From the NCBI GenBank assembly GCA_009783705.1, contig WRCX01000003.1:1-64000 (forward strand): DNA of 64,000 bases. Reading direction: 5' to 3'. Below, piece after piece: positions 17,464-25,135 of the stretch. The first letter of the stretch is position 1. Every line of letters begins with the position of its first letter. The DNA is from Candidatus Bathycorpusculum hydrogenotrophicum (GTDB taxonomy: Archaea > Thermoproteota > Bathyarchaeia > Bathyarchaeales > Bathycorpusculaceae). The notes beneath the pieces are model-generated. The model was not told the origin of the DNA. It made no database searches and worked only from the letters and a program-made list of their open reading frames with translations. A program made the position numbers and the translations under genes.

Positions 17464-19065
17464 CAAAGTGTTTGATAAAAAACCTATAAAGCGATAAAAT
17501 ATTTCTACAGTTTGAGCACGGTTCTTGCCCACGCCGACAGCGTTATAGATTGTGATGTGGTCTATCAGTTCGTGCAGTATAGAAACGGTCAATTCCTTGA
17601 TGTCGGTATATTTATGCACAATATCAAAGAATTTGGCGGCGTTTTCGTTGTCGGCTTTTTGCTTTAGTGTTTTTTGCTGTAGTTCCGCGATTTTGGTTTG
17701 TAGTTCTGATTGTTCGGTTTCATATTCGCGTGAGAGGGTTAAAAACCTCGATTCCGCCAGCATACCCAGCGCGTTTTGCTCAAACAGACGCTTTATAATC
17801 ACGTCCAACTCGGCGGCTCGGCTCTGATGCTTCCCTAAATCGCTTTGGGCTCGGCGAATATCGCGCTTGTTTTCCTCCGCCGACAACTGACGCGCATATT
17901 CCGCGAGATTTCCTTCATGCGTTTTCGCGAACTCTGCCTTTTTACGTATATCGTCCAAAACCAACCGCTCTAATGCGGGCACGGTGATATAATGCGAGGT
18001 ACAGCGTTTGGTGTGCCGCTTGTAGAGATTACAAGAAAAAAACGGCGGCGTGCGGCGTTGCCCGGGATTACAGCGGGACAAATTATTGCCGCAGTCGGCG
18101 CATTTCAACAGCCCCGCGAAGATATTTCCCTCTTGTATCGAGTACGCGCCGCGCTTGGTTTTGATGAACCCCTGCACCTTGTCAAAGGTCTGTTCGTCGA
18201 TTAATGCGGGGTGCATGTCCCGAACCTCGACCCACTCATCTTTTGGGCGGTATACGCAAGTTTTGTTTTTGAAGGATTTCGTCGTCTGCTTTTGTGACAC
18301 CACATGCCCAAGGTATCCGCGGTTTCTCAAAATTTGCTGAACCGTCGTAAGTTCCCATTGGGTGGGATATTGCTGACATTTCAGCATTTGATATTTCCCG
18401 AAGGTTTTCGCCAAATATGCCCGGGGCGTAAGGATTTGCTGTTTTGTCAAATAAACGCGAATACTGTGGGGCGCAATACCCTCAGCCGCCATTTGGAACA
18501 TTTTTTGTACAATCGGCGCGGTTTCGTAGTCCACAATCAGACGGTGCTTGTCGGCGGGGTCTTTCATGTAGCCATAGGGCGCGTGGGGTGCTTTGTATTC
18601 ACCTTTGACCGCCATATTCCGCATGGTTGAACGGATTTTCTTTGAAATGTCCTGCGCGTAATACTCGTTTATTATGGACTTGAAGCCCATAATTTCATTC
18701 TCACCGTGAAAAGTGTCAATGTTGTCATTTACCGCGATTAGCCGCACATTGTTATCGGGAAAGAAAAGTTCCGTATAATAGGCGACCATAGCGTTATTTC
18801 TGCCCAGACGCGATAAGTCTTTGCACAGCACCGCCCCTATTTTCCCCGCTTCAATGTCCGCGACCATGCGCTTAAATGAGGGTCGCTCGAAGGTTACGCC
18901 CGAAATTCCGTCGTCCACATATTCATCATAAATTGTCAGCCCGTGCTCCAGTGCGTAACGCCGCAAAATGTCGCGCTGATTGCCTATACTGTTGGATTCA
19001 GCGTCGCCGCCGTCGTCACGCGAAAGGCGGCAGTAAATCGCCGCGTTGTTTGCCTGCTGTTTCAT
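17452..19065 (-). CDS. Large serine recombinase, TnpX-like (internal, element A)
   Basis: The 537-residue product has the resolvase domain with catalytic Ser15 in AIYCRLSRDD, the active-site KDLSRLGRN motif, the recombinase domain (GYMKDPADKHRLIVDYETAP) and the zinc-ribbon domain CADCGNN ... FSCNLYKRHTKRC, then a coiled coil. This is the family of Tn4451 TnpX and Tn5397 TndX. An AAGGAGG site lies 8 bases before the ATG. It stands opposite to the transfer genes and is not at the element's edge, so it is either a relic integrase of a former nested element or serves an unknown internal site. Confidence 0.93.
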   Translation of the reverse strand: MKQQANNAAIYCRLSRDDGGDAESNSIGNQRDILRRYALEHGLTIYDEYVDDGISGVTFERPSFKRMVADIEAGKIGAVLCKDLSRLGRNNAMVAYYTELFFPDNNVRLIAVNDNIDTFHGENEIMGFKSIINEYYAQDISKKIRSTMRNMAVKGEYKAPHAPYGYMKDPADKHRLIVDYETAPIVQKMFQMAAEGIAPHSIRVYLTKQQILTPRAYLAKTFGKYQMLKCQQYPTQWELTTVQQILRNRGYLGHVVSQKQTTKSFKNKTCVYRPKDEWVEVRDMHPALIDEQTFDKVQGFIKTKRGAYSIQEGNIFAGLLKCADCGNNLSRCNPGQRRTPPFFSCNLYKRHTKRCTSHYITVPALERLVLDDIRKKAEFAKTHEGNLAEYARQLSAEENKRDIRRAQSDLGKHQSRAAELDVIIKRLFEQNALGMLAESRFLTLSREYETEQSELQTKIAELQQKTLKQKADNENAAKFFDIVHKYTDIKELTVSILHELIDHITIYNAVGVGKNRAQTVEIFYRFIGFLSNTLTSQ

Positions 19066-19112
19066 TAGTCAGCCTCCTTTTCAGCGGCAAACAACCAAAT
19101 CATTATATGGTT

Positions 19113-19141
19113 ATTATACCCTAAAAATTTTTGAAAATCAA
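19113..19141 (-). promoter_or_regulatory. Sigma-70-like promoter of the internal recombinase A
   Basis: Read on the minus strand: TTGATT (19136-19141), 17-base spacer, TATAAT (19113-19118), about 48 bases before the recombinase ATG. Bacterial promoter geometry. Confidence 0.5.
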
Positions 19142-19305
19142 GCTTCTTTTTCCTCGTTTTTGATTGCTTCGACATCACGTTTGACGGCGGATTTTATGAC
19201 TTCTATCAAGGATTTTTCGCCTATGTATCTTGTAATTACCCGAAATGTCGTATTGCCAATTATTGTTTCGTAGGCTTCACAGTTTGTATCAGCACTATCA
19301 AACAT
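19138..19305 (-). CDS. Small TnpW-like protein
   Basis: The 55-residue frame runs from ATG 19303-19305 (GGGGGG about 9 bases upstream) to TGA 19138-19140. The core IIGNTTFRV, then GEKSLIEVIKSAVKRD, resembles the TnpW-type small proteins encoded beside tnpX-like recombinases in Firmicutes elements; the assignment rests on my recollection of that pattern. It is upstream of and co-oriented with the recombinase at 17452-19065. Confidence 0.55.
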   Translation of the reverse strand: MFDSADTNCEAYETIIGNTTFRVITRYIGEKSLIEVIKSAVKRDVEAIKNEEKEA

Positions 19306-19396
19306 AAGACAATCCCCCCTATGTTTAATTTTATCTGTAAGGGATTGTCCAATATTACACGCAGGAAGATAATTTGGAAAATAAGGTTGTGATAAT

Positions 19397-19540
19397 GTGA
19401 GTAACTCTCAACATACGGAATATCAGGGTGTAGCGGTGAATTTTAAAATTGGTATTCTAAAGGAGTTGCATAAACGGCAACTAATAACCCGCGATGAAAT
19501 GGAAAGGGCTATAAAAAGCATAAATGGCAAGAACGATTGA
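19397..19540 (+). CDS. SHOCT-like microprotein (copy A1)
   Basis: The 47-residue frame from GTG 19397 has the core FKIGILKELHKRQLITRDEM, then ERAIKSINGKND. Two other intact copies lie at 24991-25113 and 38728-38844, and relics at 41540-41770, always beside a serine recombinase. The L..L..R.LIT.EE.E.AI helix-turn-helix pair resembles the SHOCT (short C-terminal) domain. Function unknown; conservation of protein despite DNA drift supports it being coding. Confidence 0.6.
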   Translation: MSNSQHTEYQGVAVNFKIGILKELHKRQLITRDEMERAIKSINGKND

Positions 19541-19630
19541 GCCTGCGAAGGACGACCCATTCTCAAAGGTTTTATTTTTATTTTGATGTTTTTGTGTTGC
19601 AACCGACCGAACGTTGCGGTTGACGGTTCA
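19508..19630 (+). repeat. Direct repeat shared with element B (copy A)
   Basis: From the end of the SHOCT-like ORF through GTTGCAACCGACCGAAC, about 120 bases resemble 41566-41690. The motif GTTGCAACCGACC also occurs at 38698-38710. The rest of 19631-20060 carries a promoter (19790) and a leader resembling the one at 40576-40650. Confidence 0.55.
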
Positions 19631-19789
19631 AGTTTGCAAGATTATGACTGAAGCTAAAAAAACGACGCATTCAGCGGGTTTATTCCCGTTTGATAGTTTG
19701 GGCGAATAAAAAATAACTATCAACACGACGTTAATACCATATAATATCAAAATGTCGATAACTTTTTTGGAAAATTTTAAACTGAGGTA

Positions 19790-19819
19790 TTGACAGGGGG
19801 GGGGCAACCGTGCTATAAT
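19790..19819 (+). promoter_or_regulatory. Sigma-70-like promoter with poly-G spacer (copy A)
   Basis: TTGACA (19790-19795), 18-base spacer containing nine G, TATAAT (19814-19819). Element B has the same design at 40547-40575 with a 17-base spacer. It points to the gene at 20061 after a leader of about 235 bases. Confidence 0.55.
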
Positions 19820-20060
19820 AAATATTAGAAAAGTAGTTTTGCATTAAAACATGCGGATTTTTCGCCCTTGAAGTTAGATTTGTAATTTCTGAATTTTAAA
19901 AAGGGGTTGCTGTTTCAGGAATACAACACGAAGCAATTATATTGTGCGTGAGGTATATATTATGTAATGCTACTTTATAAACGGTTGGGGCGTTAGTGTG
20001 CTTAGTGTTTGAACTCTGCCGGTTTTTGCTCAAAATATACAACTAGAGAGGATTTTTTAT

Positions 20061-20681
20061 GTGAATGATTTAACGCAACGTATTAAAACTAAAGAAATTC
20101 AGGCATTTCAAACCCTTCAGAACGACTACATAAGCATTTTTAATGACATAATGTTTCTTTTTGATGATTCCGCTACTGGTGTCCCAAGCGGTCGTGGAAT
20201 TGTAGGTATGTCGATAAAGAAGATGCCATACAGCAAAACACTAACAGTAAAAGACATAAATGGCAAAATTCTCATCAATGCTTCAAAAAATACTGAACAC
20301 AAAACTAAAAGCATATCTTCACTCAAAATCGGAAATCTTAAAATTTTATTTAAAGAAAACGAGTTAGTCGAAGTGTCAGAATATGCAAAAGGTGTAAAAG
20401 GTGCATTAAGTAACGTGCGGTTCACTCCCAGCGGGAAACTAACAGGCGAACGCTTGGATGCCGTTTCCCTTTCCTCGAAACCATTTGAGCCGATTCGACA
20501 GGGCGACGGTCATCTTGTTCAGCAAAAAGTCGTAGAGGCTATGAAAGAAATTACGCCTCGCATACCTTCGCGTGTGCCTTGGGGAAATATCGAAAATATT
20601 TTTACTATGCCTTCGAGTGAAACATTGCACCCCGTCTATAATTCGCAATTGGAAAAGCTTATGCGTTCATCTATTCGTTGA
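20061..20681 (+). CDS. Hypothetical protein, element A cargo
   Basis: The 206-residue product starts at GTG 20061 with AGAGAGGA about 8 bases upstream. No membrane segments or motif that I recognise; the N-terminal third is helical (TQRIKTKEIQAFQTLQNDYI), the middle beta-rich (SKTLTVKDINGKILINASKN), and the tail has IPSRVPWGNIENIF. The upstream sigma-70-like promoter suggests bacterial descent. Function unknown. Confidence 0.6.
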   Translation: MNDLTQRIKTKEIQAFQTLQNDYISIFNDIMFLFDDSATGVPSGRGIVGMSIKKMPYSKTLTVKDINGKILINASKNTEHKTKSISSLKIGNLKILFKENELVEVSEYAKGVKGALSNVRFTPSGKLTGERLDAVSLSSKPFEPIRQGDGHLVQQKVVEAMKEITPRIPSRVPWGNIENIFTMPSSETLHPVYNSQLEKLMRSSIR

Positions 20682-20756
20682 TTTACGATTTTTGATAAAA
20701 TAATGAGGATTTTATAAAAGGAGCGGGCGGGGTGTGTACGCCCCCATTTTTTTTGA

Positions 20757-22283
20757 CTATTCTATGTCAGAATGTGCTTTAGAAATGGTACAATTTTCAT
20801 TGTATAGCATTCCGAATTTATCTGCTTTTTCAGCCAAACCACAATCTTGTGTTAAGATACCTTTAGCACATACATATTCGTAAAAATATTTATATGCGTT
20901 CTGCGCGTCCTCATATGCGTCTTTAAAAATAAGTGTTGTAATTTCTTCATACAATGGAGGCTGACGTAAGTCCTTTAAAGTTTTAAATTTCTCATTGCTA
21001 TAATTTACATCCTCTTTGTGGTAATCCGCATAACCTAAGTTGATTTTCATAACGTGGTTAATGAGCGGGAAAATTTCTTTTTTGAAGTAAACTAAAGCTG
21101 AAAAATAGTCATAAACTGCTATTAAACAGCTTTTTACAACTTCCGCGTCATTGCAGTGATATTTAGCGGATGTAAGCCTCATAGAATACGACATATCGTA
21201 ACAAACCTTTTTCAGCTTTTCAAGGCATTCTTGACCCTTTTCAAAATAAACTGTTTTTTTCTCTAATTTTGCATAATCAAGCCCCTCTACCAAACCATGT
21301 TTTAACAAAACAAGAGCTGTTATAAATTGGGGGCAACATGAATTGTTTTCTCTTTTAAATGCCATTGTAGCTGGTCTTGAATTACAAATCAACCTAACAG
21401 GCTTTGAATATTCATAACGATGCAAATATTTTGAGTAGTCATAATACAAATCAAGATACATAGTTTCTCCTGTTAAATAAGAAACTATTGCAAGGTTGAA
21501 TGCACGCAATTCATTATCAACATTTTTTCTTTGTTGGCTATGTTCATTTAATCTTTCTAAGGCTTCAATATATTGAGATACTTTGTAGGGGATGCGTTTA
21601 TTTTTGCCTGTAAATGTTTCTATAGGTTCAATGACTTTATTTTTGAGCAGTTTATTAACGGCTTGAAGATATTGCCTTAATTCATCATTCGGTTCATTCG
21701 CTAGAGCTTTATCGACAATACCCTGCAAACCGCCTGCTTTATGATAGCAATCTGTTAATTTATCAAAATCAATTTCGACTACTTCTTTATTTACGCATTT
21801 GTAGAAGGGATTAATTTGCTCATCATCAATGAATGCCTTAAAATCAGGGTGTTTTTTAAATATATGGTCAACCAATGCCCATGTAGTCGTTGGCAATATG
21901 CAGTATTTATGAGTTACACTTTTATGATTAAGTATGTAACGAACGCAACCGACATTGTCCCTATCTTCTAAACGGGTTTTACTAGGGTTTAAGAAAACGT
22001 CAAGGACTGAAAAAGGAACGCTGAATAGATGGGGAAAGTTGTCGTCATTGTTTTTTTCTTTGCAGTGTTCTTTTGCTAATGCGAATATTCTCCGATATTT
22101 GGAGAGAAGTGAGTAAAACATACGTTCCCTAGCATCTTCGAGAGCCTCTCTATCCTCTTTTTTAAGATTATTTAATATATCTTTAAATTTGTGTTCAGAA
22201 AAACCAAATTCGGCTATTGTTACGTTATTAGATGCGGATTTATTAACTTGCTCTTGAGGTTGAATGTTAAAAGATTGAGTCAT
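20757..22283 (-). CDS. Unknown 508-residue protein, third gene of an unrecognised operon
   Basis: Soluble, charged protein without a signal or membrane segment. Recognisable stretches are HLFSVPFSVLDVFLNPSKTR and YCILPTTTWALVDHIFKKHP near residues 80-150, and a helical C-terminal half with YEYVCAKGILTQDCGLAEKA. I do not know the family. It follows the 159-residue gene by 6 bases on the same strand, so it is cotranscribed with 22290-22769 and the membrane gene 22771-23226. Placed in the cargo zone of element A, where defence or anti-restriction genes often sit; no motif proves that. Confidence 0.6.
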   Translation of the reverse strand: MTQSFNIQPQEQVNKSASNNVTIAEFGFSEHKFKDILNNLKKEDREALEDARERMFYSLLSKYRRIFALAKEHCKEKNNDDNFPHLFSVPFSVLDVFLNPSKTRLEDRDNVGCVRYILNHKSVTHKYCILPTTTWALVDHIFKKHPDFKAFIDDEQINPFYKCVNKEVVEIDFDKLTDCYHKAGGLQGIVDKALANEPNDELRQYLQAVNKLLKNKVIEPIETFTGKNKRIPYKVSQYIEALERLNEHSQQRKNVDNELRAFNLAIVSYLTGETMYLDLYYDYSKYLHRYEYSKPVRLICNSRPATMAFKRENNSCCPQFITALVLLKHGLVEGLDYAKLEKKTVYFEKGQECLEKLKKVCYDMSYSMRLTSAKYHCNDAEVVKSCLIAVYDYFSALVYFKKEIFPLINHVMKINLGYADYHKEDVNYSNEKFKTLKDLRQPPLYEEITTLIFKDAYEDAQNAYKYFYEYVCAKGILTQDCGLAEKADKFGMLYNENCTISKAHSDIE

Positions 22284-22289
22284 TGTGTA

Positions 22290-22769
22290 TCACGCAACTT
22301 TAAATATGTTACCTTCCGTTTTAAACGGTCTGCCTTCAACCAGCCTTAAAACAGAAAAAAACGCAAACCAAAAAAGCAGTATCTGTCTCGTTTGAATAGG
22401 TGATATTCCATCTCTGTCCATACGATCAGCAGCCCTTTTAGCCGCATAATTAAAGTTATCTGCAAAATTCGTTTCAGCTAACCAACGCTTATTAGCTTCG
22501 TCAACTTCCCTGCAGTCACTAAATACATCTTTTTCAAGCCACTGTTTTGTTGCAGAAATAGCTTTTGACAAATCTAATGGCGCAAGAGGGGGCACTCCGT
22601 CAAGTTGATTAGTGAGTTTCTTGCGTAAAGCTTCTTGGTATATTGGGTCAATTATTATATCCTTTAATGTGCTTGCATTTAAATAATACTCCGGACTGCC
22701 CGGAATATTACCCATACAAGTTGTTATGTCCATTCTTGCACAATATTGTTTATCACACATTTTACACAT
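22290..22769 (-). CDS. Unknown 159-residue protein, second gene of the operon
   Basis: The N-terminus has four Cys in CKMCDKQYCARMDITTC, possibly metal-binding. The rest resembles the protein at 23402-23836: YQEALRKKLTNQL, a KQWLEKDVF helix followed by R..W, and near the end a hydrophobic helix ILLFWFAFFSVLRLVEGRPF. The two are distant paralogues. It starts 1 base after the stop of the membrane gene upstream. Confidence 0.6.
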   Translation of the reverse strand: MCKMCDKQYCARMDITTCMGNIPGSPEYYLNASTLKDIIIDPIYQEALRKKLTNQLDGVPPLAPLDLSKAISATKQWLEKDVFSDCREVDEANKRWLAETNFADNFNYAAKRAADRMDRDGISPIQTRQILLFWFAFFSVLRLVEGRPFKTEGNIFKVA

Positions 22770-22770
22770 T

Positions 22771-23226
22771 TTATAGCATCCTCGACGTTAGTCTATATAT
22801 GCAAAGAATAATTACGTTGGCAAGTAACAACGCCAGCACCAACGGCACGAGGTATAGGGCGAAAGTCAACCATGGGGTGATCTCTGTAAAAATATAATAT
22901 ACTGAAACTAGTCCAGATATCACACTCATTGCAAGAATTAATATTGATGCCCCAATTATTATTGCATAACCTTTTTTGATAGCCCGAATGTCATAACGGA
23001 TGGCTTCATGATATCCTTTCTCAGCTTTTCCCAACACAAATATTGTCACTCCCGACAAGGGAAAAGTCATAGTTGCAAATATTTTTGATATGCCATCAGT
23101 ATCCTTTATTAAATTGACATCGCCAAAGCCGCTCCGCCATGTAAGAAACAGAACTACGATAGTAGTAATCGCCATTAGGAATATGGGTAAATTTTTCTTC
23201 CCAAATGCGACTATATATCTCATCAT
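22771..23226 (-). CDS. Four-helix membrane protein, first gene of the operon
   Basis: The 151-residue product has four hydrophobic segments (about 13-30, 46-65, 85-112, 118-145) with a short basic cytoplasmic loop (KAEKGYHEAIRYDIRAIKKG). No enzyme motif. Small four-helix membrane proteins coupled to soluble partners occur in several abortive-infection systems, but the similarity is only architectural. Confidence 0.58.
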   Translation of the reverse strand: MMRYIVAFGKKNLPIFLMAITTIVVLFLTWRSGFGDVNLIKDTDGISKIFATMTFPLSGVTIFVLGKAEKGYHEAIRYDIRAIKKGYAIIIGASILILAMSVISGLVSVYYIFTEITPWLTFALYLVPLVLALLLANVIILCIYRLTSRML

Positions 23227-23401
23227 GCATAGTTTGCGCTCGCTCGCTAATTTTGAAGTAAGTGTATATTTTTGGACATATATATTTTTCGCCGAATATA
23301 CTGTTGTTTAAGCTTATTTTTCGCAAAATTAGACTTATATTTACAATATTTAGATGTATATAGTGCAGAAAACAAGTGAATGTTATGGTTTTTAAACCAT
23401 A

Positions 23402-23836
23402 TTATAATAGCATTCTAAATCGTCCTTGCGTGATAGCAAATAATAACGAATAGTGAGCAAGCCAAAAAAACACCCATATCCTAACCTCAATTTTCGACAT
23501 CCCCAACTCAATATCATCACTACGACATATTATTTTTATTCCGCGATTTATCTTATCCACCCAGTTATTCCAATTTTCTTGACAGCTATGAGAATCATAA
23601 TGCGCACAAATCATGTCAAGCCAATTTTTTGTTATTAACAACGCCTCCGACCAACATAAAGCGTCCTCAGAAATACATTGAGAAGAAAGGCGACGCGATA
23701 GTTGCTCTTGATAATCCGCCGATTTTACTATTTCCATTAGTCCCGTTTTTCTTAACAAATTTTCTGGTGGATAATTTGAAATATAGCGGAATATATCATT
23801 TACAGTCATTGGAACACCTGAATAAACAACAAACAT
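23402..23836 (-). CDS. Unknown 144-residue protein, paralogue of 22290-22769
   Basis: It shares YQEQLSRRLSSQ, a TKNWLDMI helix and a C-terminal hydrophobic stretch IRVWFFWLAHYSLLFAITQGR-like (at about 118-140) with the neighbouring 159-residue protein. Separated from the three-gene operon by 175 bases, so it may have its own promoter. Function unknown. Confidence 0.55.
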   Translation of the reverse strand: MFVVYSGVPMTVNDIFRYISNYPPENLLRKTGLMEIVKSADYQEQLSRRLSSQCISEDALCWSEALLITKNWLDMICAHYDSHSCQENWNNWVDKINRGIKIICRSDDIELGMSKIEVRIWVFFWLAHYSLLFAITQGRFRMLL

Positions 23837-24010
23837 CAGCCATATAATATAATATTTTCTAAGAATTAGTAAAAATTATGTTCGTATTACGCCCTCTTTC
23901 TGAGCAATTAAACAAATCCATTCCGAATCAATAACCCTGTTTGAGGCTGTTTCATCTGGACGTTTGGATAATTATAAACCCATTTCTACAAACTGACATC
24001 ATTAATTGTT

Positions 24011-24045
24011 TTAGGCGAATGATATTGAAATATCCGTTCGCCTAA
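24011..24045. terminator. Hairpin downstream of the methyltransferase gene
   Basis: Stem TTAGGCGAA (24011-24019) with TTCGCCTAA (24037-24045), extended by a partly paired GATAT/ATATC inner stem. It lies about 65 bases after the stop of the minus-strand methyltransferase and within the otherwise empty stretch 23837-24108. Confidence 0.45.
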
Positions 24046-24108
24046 CCCTTCCGCAACCCCATCAAGCAATAATTTTTCATTTGTGTTGTCTGTTTTCCGT
24101 AGACTTTT

Positions 24109-24867
24109 TCATAAGATGCCTTTGTACATGGTCGAATCACACGAGAATCTCACTAAGTTGTTTTTCTGATGTTTATCGAACCACTCTTGCAACCTCGAAC
24201 GCATAATTTCATAACCCTGTTCGCCTTCAACGGGAGAATAATTCGCGGATTCCGCTAATTGTAAAACTGTTTGGAAATCTAAATATCTGTCGTTTGGATA
24301 TGATGTGGTTTCATATTGGGCAAAGAATATACCGAATAAATCTGGTTTCATCTTATTTTCACGTGATATTTCTTTAGTCGCACATTCGCGAATCAAGTCG
24401 TAATACTCTTTCATTGCAGACTCTCTTTTAATCGCGTACCAATTCCAAACTAAACAGACCTTACCATCATTTTTTAAAATTCTGCTAAATTCTTTTTTAC
24501 ATTCGTACTCATCGAACCAGTGGAAAGAATGAGCGGCTACAATTAAATCTGCCATGGCGCTCGGCAACGTGGTTTTCTCTGCTGTTGCCGTAATAATATG
24601 CAAATTTGGATTATGACCGTACGCGAGCGTCAATTGTTCGCGCATCGCTTTATTAGGCTCAACGGCATAAACAATACTCCCTTGTTCAAGCAATAGACTT
24701 GTAAATTTTCCCGTTCCTGCGCCGACATCAATAACGACAGGAGGCATATTAGTATTATTTATATTTTTAAACACCTCTCTCACTATCTCTTTGGGATAAG
24801 AGGGGCGTGCTCGATGATAAACGCCAGCTTTCTTACTAAAACGTTCTTTACCATCTGAAATTAACAT
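24109..24867 (-). CDS. Class I SAM-dependent methyltransferase
   Basis: The 252-residue product has SAM motif I DVGAGTGKF at 47-55, the acidic motif II end in VYAVEPNKAM, and the post-motif DLIVAAHSFHWFD typical of Methyltransf_11 proteins. The N-terminus (FSKKAGVYHRARPSYP) matches the small-molecule methyltransferase subgroup whose substrates are usually unknown. Cytosolic. Single gene in element A cargo, upstream of the SHOCT-like ORF and terminal recombinase, in the opposite direction. Confidence 0.85.
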   Translation of the reverse strand: MLISDGKERFSKKAGVYHRARPSYPKEIVREVFKNINNTNMPPVVIDVGAGTGKFTSLLLEQGSIVYAVEPNKAMREQLTLAYGHNPNLHIITATAEKTTLPSAMADLIVAAHSFHWFDEYECKKEFSRILKNDGKVCLVWNWYAIKRESAMKEYYDLIRECATKEISRENKMKPDLFGIFFAQYETTSYPNDRYLDFQTVLQLAESANYSPVEGEQGYEIMRSRLQEWFDKHQKNNLVRFSCDSTMYKGIL

Positions 24868-24990
24868 ATAAATTTCCTTGCTGTGTGTGTTTAGTTCACG
24901 GTAGGAAGGTGCTTCTTTTATATTTAAGTTTATTACGAATTTTTAAAATATATTTATTTTCTGTTCTCTCAAATTTTACAAACGATTATT

Positions 24991-25113
24991 ATGTACGACA
25001 CTTCTAATATCATGCAAAATTTCAAAGTTGGTGTGTTGAAGGAGTTGTATAAACGTAATCTCATAACGCGCGAAAAGCTTGAGCAAGCTATAAAAATCTG
25101 TAAAAGGCAATAA
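24991..25113 (+). CDS. SHOCT-like microprotein (copy A2)
   Basis: The 40-residue frame from ATG 24991 contains FKVGVLKELYKRNLITREKL, then EQAIKICKRQ, homologous to copies at 19397 and 38728. It lies 22 bases upstream of the terminal recombinase on the same strand and is probably cotranscribed. Confidence 0.6.
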   Translation: MYDTSNIMQNFKVGVLKELYKRNLITREKLEQAIKICKRQ

Positions 25114-25135
25114 TATCACGTGGAAGTGTGTTCTT

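Noticed and set aside
17452-19065. Internal TnpX-like recombinase as the integrase of element A
   Set aside because: It is far from either edge; the crossovers that restore the host frame lie beside the other recombinase (25136-26710).
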